Below are positions 9,185-18,503 of a DNA stretch of 64,000 nt, in pieces; the stretch's first letter is position 1, and each line of letters begins with the position of its first letter. This DNA comes from Azospirillum sp. TSO35-2 (GTDB taxonomy: Bacteria > Pseudomonadota > Alphaproteobacteria > Azospirillales > Azospirillaceae). Under the pieces are notes generated by a model. The model was not told the origin of the DNA. It did no database searches and saw nothing but the letters and a program-made list of their open reading frames with translations. The DNA is taken from assembly GCF_003116095.1 (NCBI RefSeq), contig NZ_LGRA01000001.1, positions 1 through 64,000 of the forward strand, in the 5' to 3' direction. A program made the position numbers and the translations under genes.

Positions 9185-10216
9185 ATGCCCGAGACGCCCC
9201 CCACCCCCACCATGACCGAACACGCAACCGTGCTGGTGACCGGCGGCGCCGGCTACATCGGCTCCCATGTGGTGCTGGCGCTGCGCGACCAGGGCCGCGC
9301 CGTCGTGGTGCTGGACAACCTGTCGACCGGCCGGCGGACGGCGGTGCCCGACGGCGTGCCGCTGGTCGAGGGCGACGTCGGCGACAAGGCCCTGCTGGCC
9401 GAGACCTTCGCCCGCCACGGCATCGGCACCGTGATGCATTTCGCCGGCAGCATCGTCGTGCCGGAATCGGTGGAGCGGCCGCTCGCCTACTACCGCAACA
9501 ACACGGTGAACAGCCACGCCCTGATCGAGGCCTGCGTCGAGGCCGGGGTTGGCCGCTTCATCTTCTCCTCCACCGCCGCCGTCTACGGCATGCCGGAGCA
9601 ACTGCCGATCGACGAGCGGACGCCGACCAGGCCGATCAACCCCTACGGCGCGTCCAAGCTGATGACGGAGTGGATGCTGCGCGACACCGCGGCGGCGCAC
9701 GACCTGCGTTACGTCGCCTTGCGCTATTTCAACGTCGCCGGGGCCGATCCGCAGGGCCGCTCGGGCCAGGTGTCGCGCGTCGCCACCCACCTGATCAAGA
9801 TCGCCGCCCAGACGGTGACCGGCCAGCGGGCGGAGCTGCAGATCTTCGGCGACGACTACGACACGCCGGACGGCACCTGCGTGCGTGACTACATCCATGT
9901 CAGCGACCTCGCCGACGCCCATGTCGCCGCCCTGCGCCACCTGGAGGCCGGCGGTGCGTCGGAGGTGCTGAACTGCGGCTACGGCCGCGGCTATTCGGTG
10001 CGCGAGGTGCTGGCGATGGTCGAGCGGGTGACCGGCAAGCCGCTGCCGGCGCGCATCGGCCCGCGCCGCGCCGGCGATCCTCCCGCCCTGGTCGCCGGGG
10101 TGGAGCGGATCGGCCGCACGCTGGACTGGACGCCGCGCCACGCCGAGCTGGAAACCATCGTCGCCTCGGCGCTCGCCTGGGAAGAGCGGCTGAAGATCCC
10201 CTCTCCCCCCCGCTAA
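9185..10216 (+). CDS. galE: UDP-glucose 4-epimerase
   Basis: Extended short-chain dehydrogenase of normal GalE length (343 residues from 9185). The NAD-binding TGGAGYIGSH is at the N terminus and the catalytic Ser/Thr is in FSSTAAVYG. The YxxxK pair lies in NPYGASK, and RYFNVAGADP and CVRDYIHVSDLA are GalE signatures. It interconverts UDP-glucose and UDP-galactose in the cytoplasm for surface glycans. Starts at 9185 and 9212 are both possible and neither has a strong ribosome site. It converges on the UDP-xylose synthase gene, with a shared hairpin between them. Confidence 0.93.
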   Translation: MPETPPTPTMTEHATVLVTGGAGYIGSHVVLALRDQGRAVVVLDNLSTGRRTAVPDGVPLVEGDVGDKALLAETFARHGIGTVMHFAGSIVVPESVERPLAYYRNNTVNSHALIEACVEAGVGRFIFSSTAAVYGMPEQLPIDERTPTRPINPYGASKLMTEWMLRDTAAAHDLRYVALRYFNVAGADPQGRSGQVSRVATHLIKIAAQTVTGQRAELQIFGDDYDTPDGTCVRDYIHVSDLADAHVAALRHLEAGGASEVLNCGYGRGYSVREVLAMVERVTGKPLPARIGPRRAGDPPALVAGVERIGRTLDWTPRHAELETIVASALAWEERLKIPSPPR

Positions 10217-10217
10217 C

Positions 10218-10236
10218 GCGCAAACAAAGTTTGCGC
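10218..10236. repeat. Hairpin immediately after galE
   Basis: GCGCAAAC, a loop of three A, then GTTTGCGC: a perfect 8-bp stem directly after the galE stop. No T-run follows. The 10261-10290 stretch contains GGGGAGAGGGCTAGGGTGAG, a motif often found in dispersed intergenic repeats of GC-rich genomes. Confidence 0.5.
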
Positions 10237-10292
10237 TGACGCGACAGGCGGACCTCCGGTCCGCTGAAAGCGGGGAGAGGGCTAGGGTGAGG

Positions 10293-10324
10293 GCGGAGAG
10301 ACGGAGGATCCACCGTCTCTCCGC
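10293..10324. terminator. Convergent hairpin between galE and the UDP-xylose synthase gene
   Basis: GCGGAGAGACGG (10293-10304) pairs perfectly with CCGTCTCTCCGC (10313-10324) across an 8-nt loop. It lies between two genes that run towards each other, 5 bp from the minus-strand stop, so it probably ends or stabilises both transcripts. A T-run is missing on both strands. Confidence 0.55.
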
Positions 10325-10329
10325 ATCCC

Positions 10330-11328
10330 TCAGGCGAAGAAGCGCCCGCGGAAATAGGCGATGGTGCGGGCCAGCCCGTCTTCCAGCGGCACGGCCGGTT
10401 CCCAGCCCATCAGGGCGCGGGCCTTGGTGATGTCGGGCTGGCGCTGCTTGGGGTCGTCCTGGGGCAGCGGCTTGTGCTCGATCCGCGAGGCGGAGCCGGT
10501 CAGGTTGATCACCTTCTCGGCCAGGTCCAGCATGGTGAATTCGCCGGGGTTGCCGAGGTTGATCGGGCCGGTGACCTCGGCCGGCGTGTCCATGAAGCGC
10601 AGGAAGCCGTCGACCAGATCGTCGACGTAGCAGAAGGACCGCGTCTGCCGGCCGTCGCCGTAGATGGTGATCGGCTCGCCCTTCAGCGCCTGGATGATGA
10701 AGTTCGACACCACGCGCCCGTCGTTGGGGTGCATGCGCGGGCCATAGGTGTTGAAGATGCGGATGACCTTGATCGACAGCCTGTGCTGGCGGTGATAGTC
10801 GAAGAACAGCGTCTCGGCGCAGCGCTTGCCCTCGTCGTAGCAGGCGCGCGGGCCGATGGTGTTGACGTTGCCCCAATACTCCTCGGTCTGCGGGTGGACC
10901 GCCGGGTCGCCGTAGACCTCCGAGGTCGAGGCCTGCATGATCCGGGCGTCCAGGCGCTTGGCCAGCCCCAGCATGTTGATGGCGCCGTGGACGCTGGTCT
11001 TGGTCGTCTGCACCGGATCGTGCTGGTAATGGATCGGCGAGGCCGGACAGGCGAGGTTGTAGATCTCGTCGACCTCGACATAGAGCGGAAAGGTCACGTC
11101 GTGCCGCATCAGCTCGAAATGCGGGTTGTCGAGCAGATGCAGCACGTTGTCGCGGCTGCCGGTGAAGAAGTTGTCGACGCACAGGACGTCGTTGCCGGCG
11201 TCGAGCAGCCGCTCGCACAGGTGCGAACCCAGGAAGCCGGCGCCGCCGGTGACGAGGACACGCTTTCGGTTCGTGAAGGCCCGCAAGGCTTCGTTCCTGT
11301 CCAGGTGGTGGAAAGACGGTGGAATCAC
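10330..11328 (-). CDS. UDP-glucuronate decarboxylase (UDP-xylose synthase)
   Basis: 332 residues. Rossmann motif [11 protein letters not shown] (about 25-35), the YxxxK pair in YDEGKRCAE, and [20 protein letters not shown], which is diagnostic of UDP-glucuronate decarboxylases rather than of dTDP-glucose dehydratases. It converts UDP-glucuronate to UDP-xylose in the cytoplasm. It is the last gene of the minus-strand sugar-nucleotide block, 38 bp after rfbA, and is probably co-transcribed with it. UDP-glucuronate must be supplied by a UDP-glucose dehydrogenase, which is not certain to be in this window. Confidence 0.9.
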   Translation of the reverse strand: MIPPSFHHLDRNEALRAFTNRKRVLVTGGAGFLGSHLCERLLDAGNDVLCVDNFFTGSRDNVLHLLDNPHFELMRHDVTFPLYVEVDEIYNLACPASPIHYQHDPVQTTKTSVHGAINMLGLAKRLDARIMQASTSEVYGDPAVHPQTEEYWGNVNTIGPRACYDEGKRCAETLFFDYHRQHRLSIKVIRIFNTYGPRMHPNDGRVVSNFIIQALKGEPITIYGDGRQTRSFCYVDDLVDGFLRFMDTPAEVTGPINLGNPGEFTMLDLAEKVINLTGSASRIEHKPLPQDDPKQRQPDITKARALMGWEPAVPLEDGLARTIAYFRGRFFA

Positions 11329-11366
11329 CGACGAGGGAACAACGCGGGCGGGCGCTCAATGATCCT

Positions 11367-12230
11367 TCAGCTGAGCAGTCCCAGCAGATAGCGGCCGTAG
11401 TCGTTCTTTTTCAGCGGCTCGGCCAACCGGCTGACCTGTTCGGCGTCGATCCAGCCGGAGGTGTAGGCGATCTCCTCCGGGCAGGCGATCTGCAGGCCCT
11501 GGCGGTGCTGGATGGTGCGGACGAACTCCGCCGCCTCCAGCAGGCTGTCGTGGGTGCCGGTGTCGAACCAGCCATAGCCGCGGCCCATCTGCTCGACCGA
11601 CAGCCGGCCGAGATCCAGATAGGCGGCGTTGACCGAGGTGATCTCCAGCTCGCCGCGCGGCGAGGGCTTCACCGCCGCCGCGATGTCCAGCACGTCGTTG
11701 TCGTAGAAATACAGCCCGGTCACCGCCCATTTGGACCGCGGGGCGACCGGCTTCTCCTCGATGCTGAGCGCCCGGCCGGCGGCGTCGAACTCCACCACGC
11801 CGTAGCGCTCGGGATCGCGCACGGCGTAGGCGAAGACGCTGGCGCCCTCGGTCTTCTCGCCGGCGGCGCGCAGGATGTTGGTCAGGCCGTGGCCGTAGAA
11901 GATGTTGTCGCCCAGCACCAGGGCGCAGGGGTCGTTGCCGACGAACTCGCGGCCGATGATGAAGGCCTGCGCCAACCCGTCCGGCGACGGCTGGATCGCC
12001 CAGTTCAGGTTCAGGCCCCACTGCGAGCCGTCGCCCAGCACCATCTGGAACAGCGGCTGGTCGTGCGGCGTGGTGATGATCAGGATGTCGCGGATGCCCG
12101 CCAGCATCAGGGTGCTGAGCGGGAAATAGATCATCGGCTTGTCGTAGATCGGCAGCAGCTGCTTGCTGATCGCCCGGGTCACCGGGTAGAGCCGGGTGCC
12201 GGACCCGCCGGCCAGGATGATGCCCTTCAT
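11367..12230 (-). CDS. rfbA: Glucose-1-phosphate thymidylyltransferase
   Basis: 287 residues, normal for RmlA/RfbA. The N terminus [18 protein letters not shown] is the nucleotidyltransferase loop. [18 protein letters not shown] and LGDNIFYG (metal-binding Asp) are RmlA signatures, and [16 protein letters not shown] closes the catalytic domain. It makes dTDP-glucose, the first step to dTDP-L-rhamnose. Start at 12230, because residues upstream in the frame are not conserved in character. It lies 11 bp downstream of rfbD in a tight minus-strand operon. Confidence 0.96.
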   Translation of the reverse strand: MKGIILAGGSGTRLYPVTRAISKQLLPIYDKPMIYFPLSTLMLAGIRDILIITTPHDQPLFQMVLGDGSQWGLNLNWAIQPSPDGLAQAFIIGREFVGNDPCALVLGDNIFYGHGLTNILRAAGEKTEGASVFAYAVRDPERYGVVEFDAAGRALSIEEKPVAPRSKWAVTGLYFYDNDVLDIAAAVKPSPRGELEITSVNAAYLDLGRLSVEQMGRGYGWFDTGTHDSLLEAAEFVRTIQHRQGLQIACPEEIAYTSGWIDAEQVSRLAEPLKKNDYGRYLLGLLS

Positions 12231-12241
12231 CGTCGTGGTCC

Positions 12242-13132
12242 TCACGCCTGCGGCGGGTTGGTGAACAGCTCGTCGATCACGCGGTCCAGGCTCTCCTGCC
12301 ACGGCGGGCAGGCGACGCCGAGACGCTCCTTGGCGCGGGAGCAATCCAGCCGGGAGTTGGCCGGGCGGCGCGCCGGGGTCGGGTAGTCGGCCGTGCCGAT
12401 GGCGACCAGCCGCGGCCGCTTGCCGGTGCGCTCATCCAGCCGCTGGAAGATGCGCTCGGCGAAGCCGTGCCAGGTGGTGACGCCGCTGCCGGTCAAATGG
12501 TAGGTGCCCCAGGCGGCGGCGCCGGTCGTTTCGATGGTGCCGGCGATGTGGACGATGGCGGCGGCGAGGTCGGCGGCGGCGGTCGGGGAGCCGTGCTGGT
12601 CGGCGACCACCCGCATCTCCTCGCGCTCCTTGCCGAAGCGCAGCATCGTCTTGACGAAGTTGTTGCCGTAGGCGCTGTAGACCCAGGAGGTGCGCAGGAT
12701 GATGTGCTGCGGGATCGCCGCGCGCACCGCCGCCTCGCCCGCCGCCTTGCTGGCGCCGTAGACGCCCAGCGGGTTGATCGGGTCGTCCTCGCGGTAGACG
12801 CCGTCCTTCGTCCCGTCGAAGACATAGTCGGTCGACACATGGATGAAGGGGATGCCGCGCGCGGCGCAGGCCGCGGCCATGGCGCCCGGCCCGTCGCGGT
12901 TGATGGCGAAGGAGAGGTCGACCTCGCTCTCCGCCTTGTCGACCGCGGTGTGGGCGGTGGCGTTGACCAGCAGGTCGGGCGCGTGGGCGGCGACCGCCTT
13001 GTCCACGTCGCCCGGCCGGGTCACGTCGAACTCGGGATAGGGCAGCCCCACCACATCGGTGCCGGGCGCCCAGTTGGCCCGCATCAGCTCGAAGCCGAGC
13101 TGGCCGTTGCTGCCGAGAACCAGGACCTTCAT
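12242..13132 (-). CDS. rfbD: dTDP-4-dehydrorhamnose reductase
   Basis: 296 residues. The N terminus [13 protein letters not shown] binds [28 protein letters not shown] and YGASKAAGE (YxxxK) are RmlD signatures, and [16 protein letters not shown] follows. It performs the last step of dTDP-L-rhamnose synthesis. Its ATG overlaps the TGA of rfbB by four bases (ATGA), which predicts translational coupling. Confidence 0.96.
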   Translation of the reverse strand: MKVLVLGSNGQLGFELMRANWAPGTDVVGLPYPEFDVTRPGDVDKAVAAHAPDLLVNATAHTAVDKAESEVDLSFAINRDGPGAMAAACAARGIPFIHVSTDYVFDGTKDGVYREDDPINPLGVYGASKAAGEAAVRAAIPQHIILRTSWVYSAYGNNFVKTMLRFGKEREEMRVVADQHGSPTAAADLAAAIVHIAGTIETTGAAAWGTYHLTGSGVTTWHGFAERIFQRLDERTGKRPRLVAIGTADYPTPARRPANSRLDCSRAKERLGVACPPWQESLDRVIDELFTNPPQA

Positions 13133-14193
13133 GACGCCGCCCCTTCCTTCAGACCCAGCCGCTCGCCGCGGTAGGAGCCGTTCAGGATGGCCTGCCACCA
13201 GTCGCGGTTCTCCAGGTACCAGGCCACCGTCTTGCGCAGCCCGCTCTCGAAGGTCTCCAGCGGCGTCCAGCCCAGCTCGCGCTCGATCTTGCCGGCGTCG
13301 ATGGCGTAGCGCTTGTCGTGGCCCGGGCGGTCGGTGACGAAGCTGATCAGCCGGTCGTGCGGCGCGCCGGCCGGGGCCATCTCGTCCAGCAGCGCGCAGA
13401 TGGCGCGGACGACCTCCAGGTTGGTGCGCTCGTTGTGGCCGCCGATGTTGTAGCTCTCGCCGATCCGGCCCTTCTCCAGCACCAGCCGCAGCGCGCGGGC
13501 GTGGTCCTCGACATAGAGCCAGTCGCGGATGTTGTCGCCCTTGCCGTAGACCGGCAGCGGCTCGCCGGCCAGACCCTTCAGGATCACCAGCGGGATCAGC
13601 TTCTCCGGGAAATGGTAGGGGCCGTAGTTGTTGGAGCAGTTGGTCAGCACCACCGGCAGCCCGTAGGTCTCGTGCCAGGCGCGGACCAGATGGTCCGACG
13701 ACGCCTTGCTGGCCGAATAGGGCGAGTTGGGGCTGTAGGCCGTCGTCTCGGTGAAGAAGCCGTCGGCGCCCAGCGTCCCGAACACCTCGTCGGTGGAGAT
13801 GTGGTGGAAGCGGAAGGCCGCCTTGCGCTCGGCCGGCAGCGCCGACCAGTGGCCGCGCGCCGCTTCCAGCAGGCGGAAGGTGCCGACGACGTTGGTCTGG
13901 ATGAAGTCGCCCGGCCCGTCGATCGAGCGGTCGACGTGGGATTCGGCGGCCAGATGCATCACCGCGTCGGGCTGGTGGGTGGCGAAGACCCGGGCCAGCT
14001 CGGCGGCGTCGCAGATGTCGACCTTCTCGAAGGCGTAGCGGGGATGGCCCGCGGCCCCCGGCAGCGAGGACAGGTTGGCCGCGTAGGTCAGCTTGTCCAC
14101 ATTGACGACGAAGGCGTCGGTTTCGGCGAGAAGCTGGCGGACCACCGCCGAGCCGATGAAGCCGGCGCCGCCGGTCACGAGAATGCGCGTCAT
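13129..14193 (-). CDS. rfbB: dTDP-glucose 4,6-dehydratase
   Basis: 354 residues from the ATG at 14193; a TTG just upstream is also in frame. An AAGGTGGT ribosome site lies a few bases before the start. [10 protein letters not shown] binds [18 protein letters not shown] and [11 protein letters not shown] carry catalytic residues, and [16 protein letters not shown] holds the YxxxK pair. It converts dTDP-glucose to dTDP-4-keto-6-deoxyglucose. It sits between rfbC and rfbD in the rhamnose operon. Confidence 0.96.
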   Translation of the reverse strand: MTRILVTGGAGFIGSAVVRQLLAETDAFVVNVDKLTYAANLSSLPGAAGHPRYAFEKVDICDAAELARVFATHQPDAVMHLAAESHVDRSIDGPGDFIQTNVVGTFRLLEAARGHWSALPAERKAAFRFHHISTDEVFGTLGADGFFTETTAYSPNSPYSASKASSDHLVRAWHETYGLPVVLTNCSNNYGPYHFPEKLIPLVILKGLAGEPLPVYGKGDNIRDWLYVEDHARALRLVLEKGRIGESYNIGGHNERTNLEVVRAICALLDEMAPAGAPHDRLISFVTDRPGHDKRYAIDAGKIERELGWTPLETFESGLRKTVAWYLENRDWWQAILNGSYRGERLGLKEGAAS

Positions 14194-14275
14194 CAAACCA
14201 CCTTACCCGCCAGAACCAGGATCGAAACCGGGGCCGAAAAGCGGGGCCGAAGCCCCTCGAAGTCCAATAGCGCCG

Positions 14276-14827
14276 TCAGAACCAGTCGCCAAGCTGGGCG
14301 AAGGTCGGGTGCTTGTGATCCTTGTCGGACAGCCGCGCCTTGTCGGCGGCGACCGGCCAGTCGATGCCCAGCGCCGGGTCGTTCCACAGCATGCCGCGGT
14401 CATGCTCGGCCGAATAATAGTTGGTCACCTTGTAGATGACCTCGGTGTCCGGCTCCAGCGTGCAGAAGCCGTGGGCGAAGCCGATCGGCACCAGGATCTG
14501 GTTCCACTCCGCGGCGCTGATCACCGCGCTGACGTGCCGGCCGAAGGTGGGCGAGCCCTTGCGGATGTCGACCGCGACGTCGAAGACCGCGCCCTTGACC
14601 ACCCGCAGCAGCTTGTCCTGGGCGAAGGGCGGCAGCTGGAAATGCAGGCCGCGCACGGTGCCGACCTCGGCCGACAGCGACTGGTTGTCCTGGACGAAGT
14701 CGTAGTGCAGCCCGGCCGCCTCGAACGTCTTCTTGTTGTAGGTCTCCGAGAAGAAGCCGCGATGGTCGCCGAACTTCTTCGGACGCAGGATCTTCACGTC
14801 GGGAATGTCGAGGGAGACGACGTCCAT
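14276..14827 (-). CDS. rfbC: dTDP-4-dehydrorhamnose 3,5-epimerase
   Basis: 183 residues, the normal size of RmlC. FGDHRGFFSETYNKK carries the substrate-binding Arg, QDNQSLSAEVGTVRGLHFQ is the family signature with the catalytic His, and GFAHGFCTLEPDTEVIYKV follows. It epimerises C3 and C5 of the keto sugar. The ATG at 14827 lies 3 bp after the stop of the long glycosyltransferase gene, and an 82-bp gap separates its stop from rfbB. Confidence 0.95.
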   Translation of the reverse strand: MDVVSLDIPDVKILRPKKFGDHRGFFSETYNKKTFEAAGLHYDFVQDNQSLSAEVGTVRGLHFQLPPFAQDKLLRVVKGAVFDVAVDIRKGSPTFGRHVSAVISAAEWNQILVPIGFAHGFCTLEPDTEVIYKVTNYYSAEHDRGMLWNDPALGIDWPVAADKARLSDKDHKHPTFAQLGDWF

Positions 14828-14830
14828 GGC

Positions 14831-17800
14831 TCAGATGCTTTCCTTTTGGAGCGTTTTCCGGGGCTCCTGGCGCTCCTTGAGCAGCCAGGGCTTGACCGTG
14901 CGCGGCGGGAAGGCCAGCCCGAAGTCGGACGTCTCCAGCGTCAGGTTCGGGTTGTAGAACGGATCCTCGACCAGCGCCTTGCCCCAACGCTCGTGCATGT
15001 AGGCGATCTCGCGCTTGAAGCGGGCGATCTTGTCGGGCGCCATGTCCGACCCGCGCGAGGCCGATTCCAGGTGGTACAGCTCGGCGTGCGGCGTCCAGAC
15101 CAGGAAATAGCCGGCGTCGCGCACCCGCAGGCACAGGTCGACGTCGTTGAAGGCGACGGCCAGATGCTCCTCCTCCAGGCCGCCGACCTCCTCGAACACC
15201 GCCTTGCGCATGACCATGCAGGCCGCGGTGACGCAGGACATGTTCTGCGTCAGCATCAGGCGGGCGAAATGGCCGGGATGCTCGCGGGCGAAATGCTTGT
15301 GGATGTGGTTGGCGACGCCGTTGATGCCGGTGATGACGCCGGCGTGCTGGACGGTGTCGTCGCCGTAATACAGCTTGGCGCCGACCGCGCCGACCTCCGG
15401 CCGCAGGGCATGGCCGACCATCTCGGTCAGCCAGCCCGGCCCGATGATCTTGATGTCGTTGTTGATCAGGCCGATCAGCTCGCCCTTGGCCGCGCGGACG
15501 CCGAAGTTGTTGATGGCGGAGAAGTTGAACGGCCCGTCGTAGCGCAGCACCCGGACGCGGTCGCGCCCTTCCAGCGAGGCGAAGTAGTCGAGCGTCTCCT
15601 TCTCCTCGCTGTTGTTGTCGAGGATCAGCACCTCGATGTTGCGGTAGTCCGTCTCGTCCAGCAGGCCCTCGACGCACTGGCGCAGCAGGTCGACCTTGTC
15701 GCGGGTCGGCACCAGCAGCGAGACCAGCGGCGCCGGCTCCGGCACCGGGTAGACGACGCGGGTGTACCATTCCGCCCCCGGCGCCGGGGTGACCGTCACC
15801 GGCAGGGCGATGCGCTGGAAATGGTCCTGCAGCGCCCGGCGCGCCGCGTCCGTCGCCGTCGGCAGCGCGACGGTCGAGAAGGACGAGGAGGCCGAGAAGA
15901 CCCGCCAGTGGTAGAGGATCATCGGGATGTGGCGGACGCGCGCCGCCGTGGTCTTCTCCACCGCGCGCAGCACCAGGTCGTAATCCTGGCTGCCCTCGTA
16001 GCCGACGCGGAAGCCGCCGATCTCCGTCAGCAGCGTGCGGCGGAACACCCCCAGATGACTGACCATGTTCTGGCCGTGGAACAGGTCGGGGTTCCAGTCG
16101 GTCTTGAAATAGGGGTCGTAGCGCCGGCCGTTCTCGTCGATCTTGTCCTCGTCGGAATAGATGACGTCGGCGTCCGGGTGCCGGTTGATCTCGTCCGCGG
16201 CCATGTAGAGCGCGTGCGGCGGCAGCTCGTCGTCATGGTCCATCAGGGCGACGAACTCGCCCGACGCCAGCTCCAGCGCGGTGTTGCTGGCCGCCGAGAT
16301 GTGGCCGTTGGTCTCGCGCCGCACCGTCTTGATGCGGGGGTCGCGCCCGGCATACTCCGCCAGCACCGCCGCGACGTGCGGGGCGGTCGAGGCGTCGTCG
16401 GCGATGCACAGTTCCCAGTGCGGGTAGAGCTGCTCCAGCACCGTGTCGATGGCGCGGCGCAGATAGGGTTCCGGCGTGTTGTAGACCGGCATGACGACGG
16501 AGATCAGCGGACGCCGCGCCATCCGGCCGATCGCCTCGGCGATGGACTGGCGGTCGAACGGGGTCAGCGTGTCGTACAGGCGGATCCAGCTCTCGTAATC
16601 GGTGACCAGCGTGTTCGGCTGCAGGTCCTGCAGCAGCTTGTGCTTGGTCGCCGCCAGACCGTGCTGGCGCAGGTAGGTCAGGCCGCGGAAGGCCTGGCCC
16701 TGGTAGGTCTTCAGCGCCCGCTGCAGCACCTGGAGCTTGCCGATCTCCTGGATCGTCAGCCCTTCCAGCCGGAAGCGCGCCGGCCGGTCGGTCGGGTCCA
16801 GGCGCAGGGCCTGGGTTTCGTAGGGCAGCAGCACCAGGGCCTCGGCCTCGCCGTCGACCACCGGCGGCAGCCGGACGATGACGCCCTCGCCGAAGCCGGC
16901 GCCGCAGTCGATGTAGAGCAGCGGCGCCAGCGGCACCGTGGCGTCGGCGACGCGGTAGGTGATGACGCACCAGCCGTGCGGGCAGCGGCCCTGGTCGGAC
17001 ACCAGCCGGAAGGCCGGGTCGACGCCGTGGGTCTCGAAGCTGCCGTCATCCCGGCGGGCGACGTCGTGCATCGGCTCCAGCGCCATGGCGTGGCGGCACG
17101 ACCGGTGGAAGCGGCGCAGCTCCTTGGACAGCCGGCCGAGCTTGCGGACGGGGGCCGACACCTTCCAGGAGGTCGAGTTGACCAGGGAATGGATGTGGTG
17201 GTCGCGGGCGCGGACCACCCCGTGCAGCTCGTCGTTGGCGAGGCGCAGGCGCTCGGCCTCGGCCTGCGCGTCGTCCAGCTGCCGGCGCAGGTCGGACCCC
17301 TCCTGCCGCAACGCCTCGATCCGGCCGCCCAGCACGCCGATCTGTTCGCCCAGCTCGACGATGTGGGCGTCGCGGCCGGCGATCCACTCCTGCAGGGTGG
17401 CGATGGACTCGTTGCGGGCGGCGACCGTGCCCATCAGGTCGCGGATCTCGTCGACCCGGCCGCGGACGGTCTCGTGCAGGCCGGCGACGTCCTGCTCCAG
17501 CCCCAGGATGCGGCGGGCGCGCTCCTGCGCCTGCTGGGTTTCGATGACGCCGCTGCCGAGCCGGTCGAAGAAGGCGCGGATCTGCTGCGGGCGCTCGCCG
17601 TTCTCCCGGCCGGCCTCGAACAGCCAGCGGACCTCGTCCGGCAGGTCGTCGCCGACGCCCAGCACGCCCAGGCCGTTCGAATGCAGGAAGCCGAAGGACG
17701 GGTAGCGGGCCGACAGCTCCTCCCACAGCTTCCAGACGCCGAAATCGCCCTTGCGGACGTTGATGTCGTGGAACAGGACGACGCCGCGGCCGCTCATCTT

Positions 17801-18271
17801 CGGCGCCCACGTCTCGAAATCGTGGCGCACCGCCTCGTAGGTGTGCAGGCCGTCGATGTGCAGCAGGTCGACGCCGCCGTCGGAGAAATGGACGGCGGCC
17901 TCGTCGAAGGTCATCCGCATCATGCGGGAAAAGGCGCCGTAACGCGGGTCGTGGAACTCCGCCAGCGTCCGGTAGACCTCGTCGCCGTAATAGCCGGCCT
18001 GCGGGTCGCCCTGCCAGGTGTCGACCGCGAAGCAGGCGGTGGCGAGTTCGAGCTGCTTCACCGCCTGGCAGAAGGCCGAATAGGAGTTGCCGGTGTGGGT
18101 GCCCAGCTCGACGAAGGTGCGCGGGCGCAGCGCGTCGATGATCCACAGCGCGAACGGCGTGTGGCCCAGCCAGGACGGCGGGGCGACGATGAGGTCCGGG
18201 GTGAGGAAACTGATCGGCCGGCAGAGACGATGGAGAGTATCGGAAGCCGCGTCCTTCAAAAACGAATCCAC
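14831..18271 (-). CDS. Methyltransferase / coiled-coil / double GT2 glycosyltransferase
   Basis: A very large four-part protein (1146 residues from the preferred GTG at 18271, which has AAGAGG 6 bases upstream; ATGs at 18349 and 18367 lack a good site). Residues about 1-225 are a class I SAM methyltransferase of the CmcI/MTase-24 type (VELGTHTGNS at 54-63, HIDGLHTYEAV, LFHDINV). About 242-350 is a strong heptad coiled coil. It is followed by NSTSWKVSAP, a motif seen before GT domains in O-antigen proteins. A first GT2 domain starts near 588 (VVMPVYN, metal site DHDDE near 676). A second starts near 849 (SLLVPTRDKVDLL, INND near 940, then GT2 tail motifs). It probably adds and caps sugars of the exported O-antigen. 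Order in the operon is wzt then this gene, then rfbC. Confidence 0.85.
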   Translation of the reverse strand: MDSFLKDAASDTLHRLCRPISFLTPDLIVAPPSWLGHTPFALWIIDALRPRTFVELGTHTGNSYSAFCQAVKQLELATACFAVDTWQGDPQAGYYGDEVYRTLAEFHDPRYGAFSRMMRMTFDEAAVHFSDGGVDLLHIDGLHTYEAVRHDFETWAPKMSGRGVVLFHDINVRKGDFGVWKLWEELSARYPSFGFLHSNGLGVLGVGDDLPDEVRWLFEAGRENGERPQQIRAFFDRLGSGVIETQQAQERARRILGLEQDVAGLHETVRGRVDEIRDLMGTVAARNESIATLQEWIAGRDAHIVELGEQIGVLGGRIEALRQEGSDLRRQLDDAQAEAERLRLANDELHGVVRARDHHIHSLVNSTSWKVSAPVRKLGRLSKELRRFHRSCRHAMALEPMHDVARRDDGSFETHGVDPAFRLVSDQGRCPHGWCVITYRVADATVPLAPLLYIDCGAGFGEGVIVRLPPVVDGEAEALVLLPYETQALRLDPTDRPARFRLEGLTIQEIGKLQVLQRALKTYQGQAFRGLTYLRQHGLAATKHKLLQDLQPNTLVTDYESWIRLYDTLTPFDRQSIAEAIGRMARRPLISVVMPVYNTPEPYLRRAIDTVLEQLYPHWELCIADDASTAPHVAAVLAEYAGRDPRIKTVRRETNGHISAASNTALELASGEFVALMDHDDELPPHALYMAADEINRHPDADVIYSDEDKIDENGRRYDPYFKTDWNPDLFHGQNMVSHLGVFRRTLLTEIGGFRVGYEGSQDYDLVLRAVEKTTAARVRHIPMILYHWRVFSASSSFSTVALPTATDAARRALQDHFQRIALPVTVTPAPGAEWYTRVVYPVPEPAPLVSLLVPTRDKVDLLRQCVEGLLDETDYRNIEVLILDNNSEEKETLDYFASLEGRDRVRVLRYDGPFNFSAINNFGVRAAKGELIGLINNDIKIIGPGWLTEMVGHALRPEVGAVGAKLYYGDDTVQHAGVITGINGVANHIHKHFAREHPGHFARLMLTQNMSCVTAACMVMRKAVFEEVGGLEEEHLAVAFNDVDLCLRVRDAGYFLVWTPHAELYHLESASRGSDMAPDKIARFKREIAYMHERWGKALVEDPFYNPNLTLETSDFGLAFPPRTVKPWLLKERQEPRKTLQKESI

Positions 18272-18503
18272 CTGTCGCCTCTTGTTCTGCCTGGCTTCGC
18301 ACCGGAGGCCGCCCCGGGCGTCCGACCGTTCCGCGTCCGACCGTTCCATGACGTGGCGGAAGCCCATGATTCCGGGCTTTCCCGCCGGACGGCCCCGCCA
18401 CAGCCGCCGACACACATACGCTGACACCCAACCGGAATGCAAGCCGCTGTCCGGAGCCCGCTTTGCCGGGCGGCACAATGCCCGGCGGTGCGGTTTTCCT
18501 GCC

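Noticed and set aside
8981..11359. 792-codon minus-strand frame across galE and the UDP-xylose synthase gene
   Set aside because: It is a shifted frame of the true minus-strand gene and antisense of galE, without start or domain support.
14093..18424. Very long plus-strand open frame opposite the large glycosyltransferase
   Set aside because: It mirrors the minus-strand gene; composition (Gly, Val, Asp, His, Gln excess) is that of an antisense shadow in GC-rich DNA. No domain is visible.
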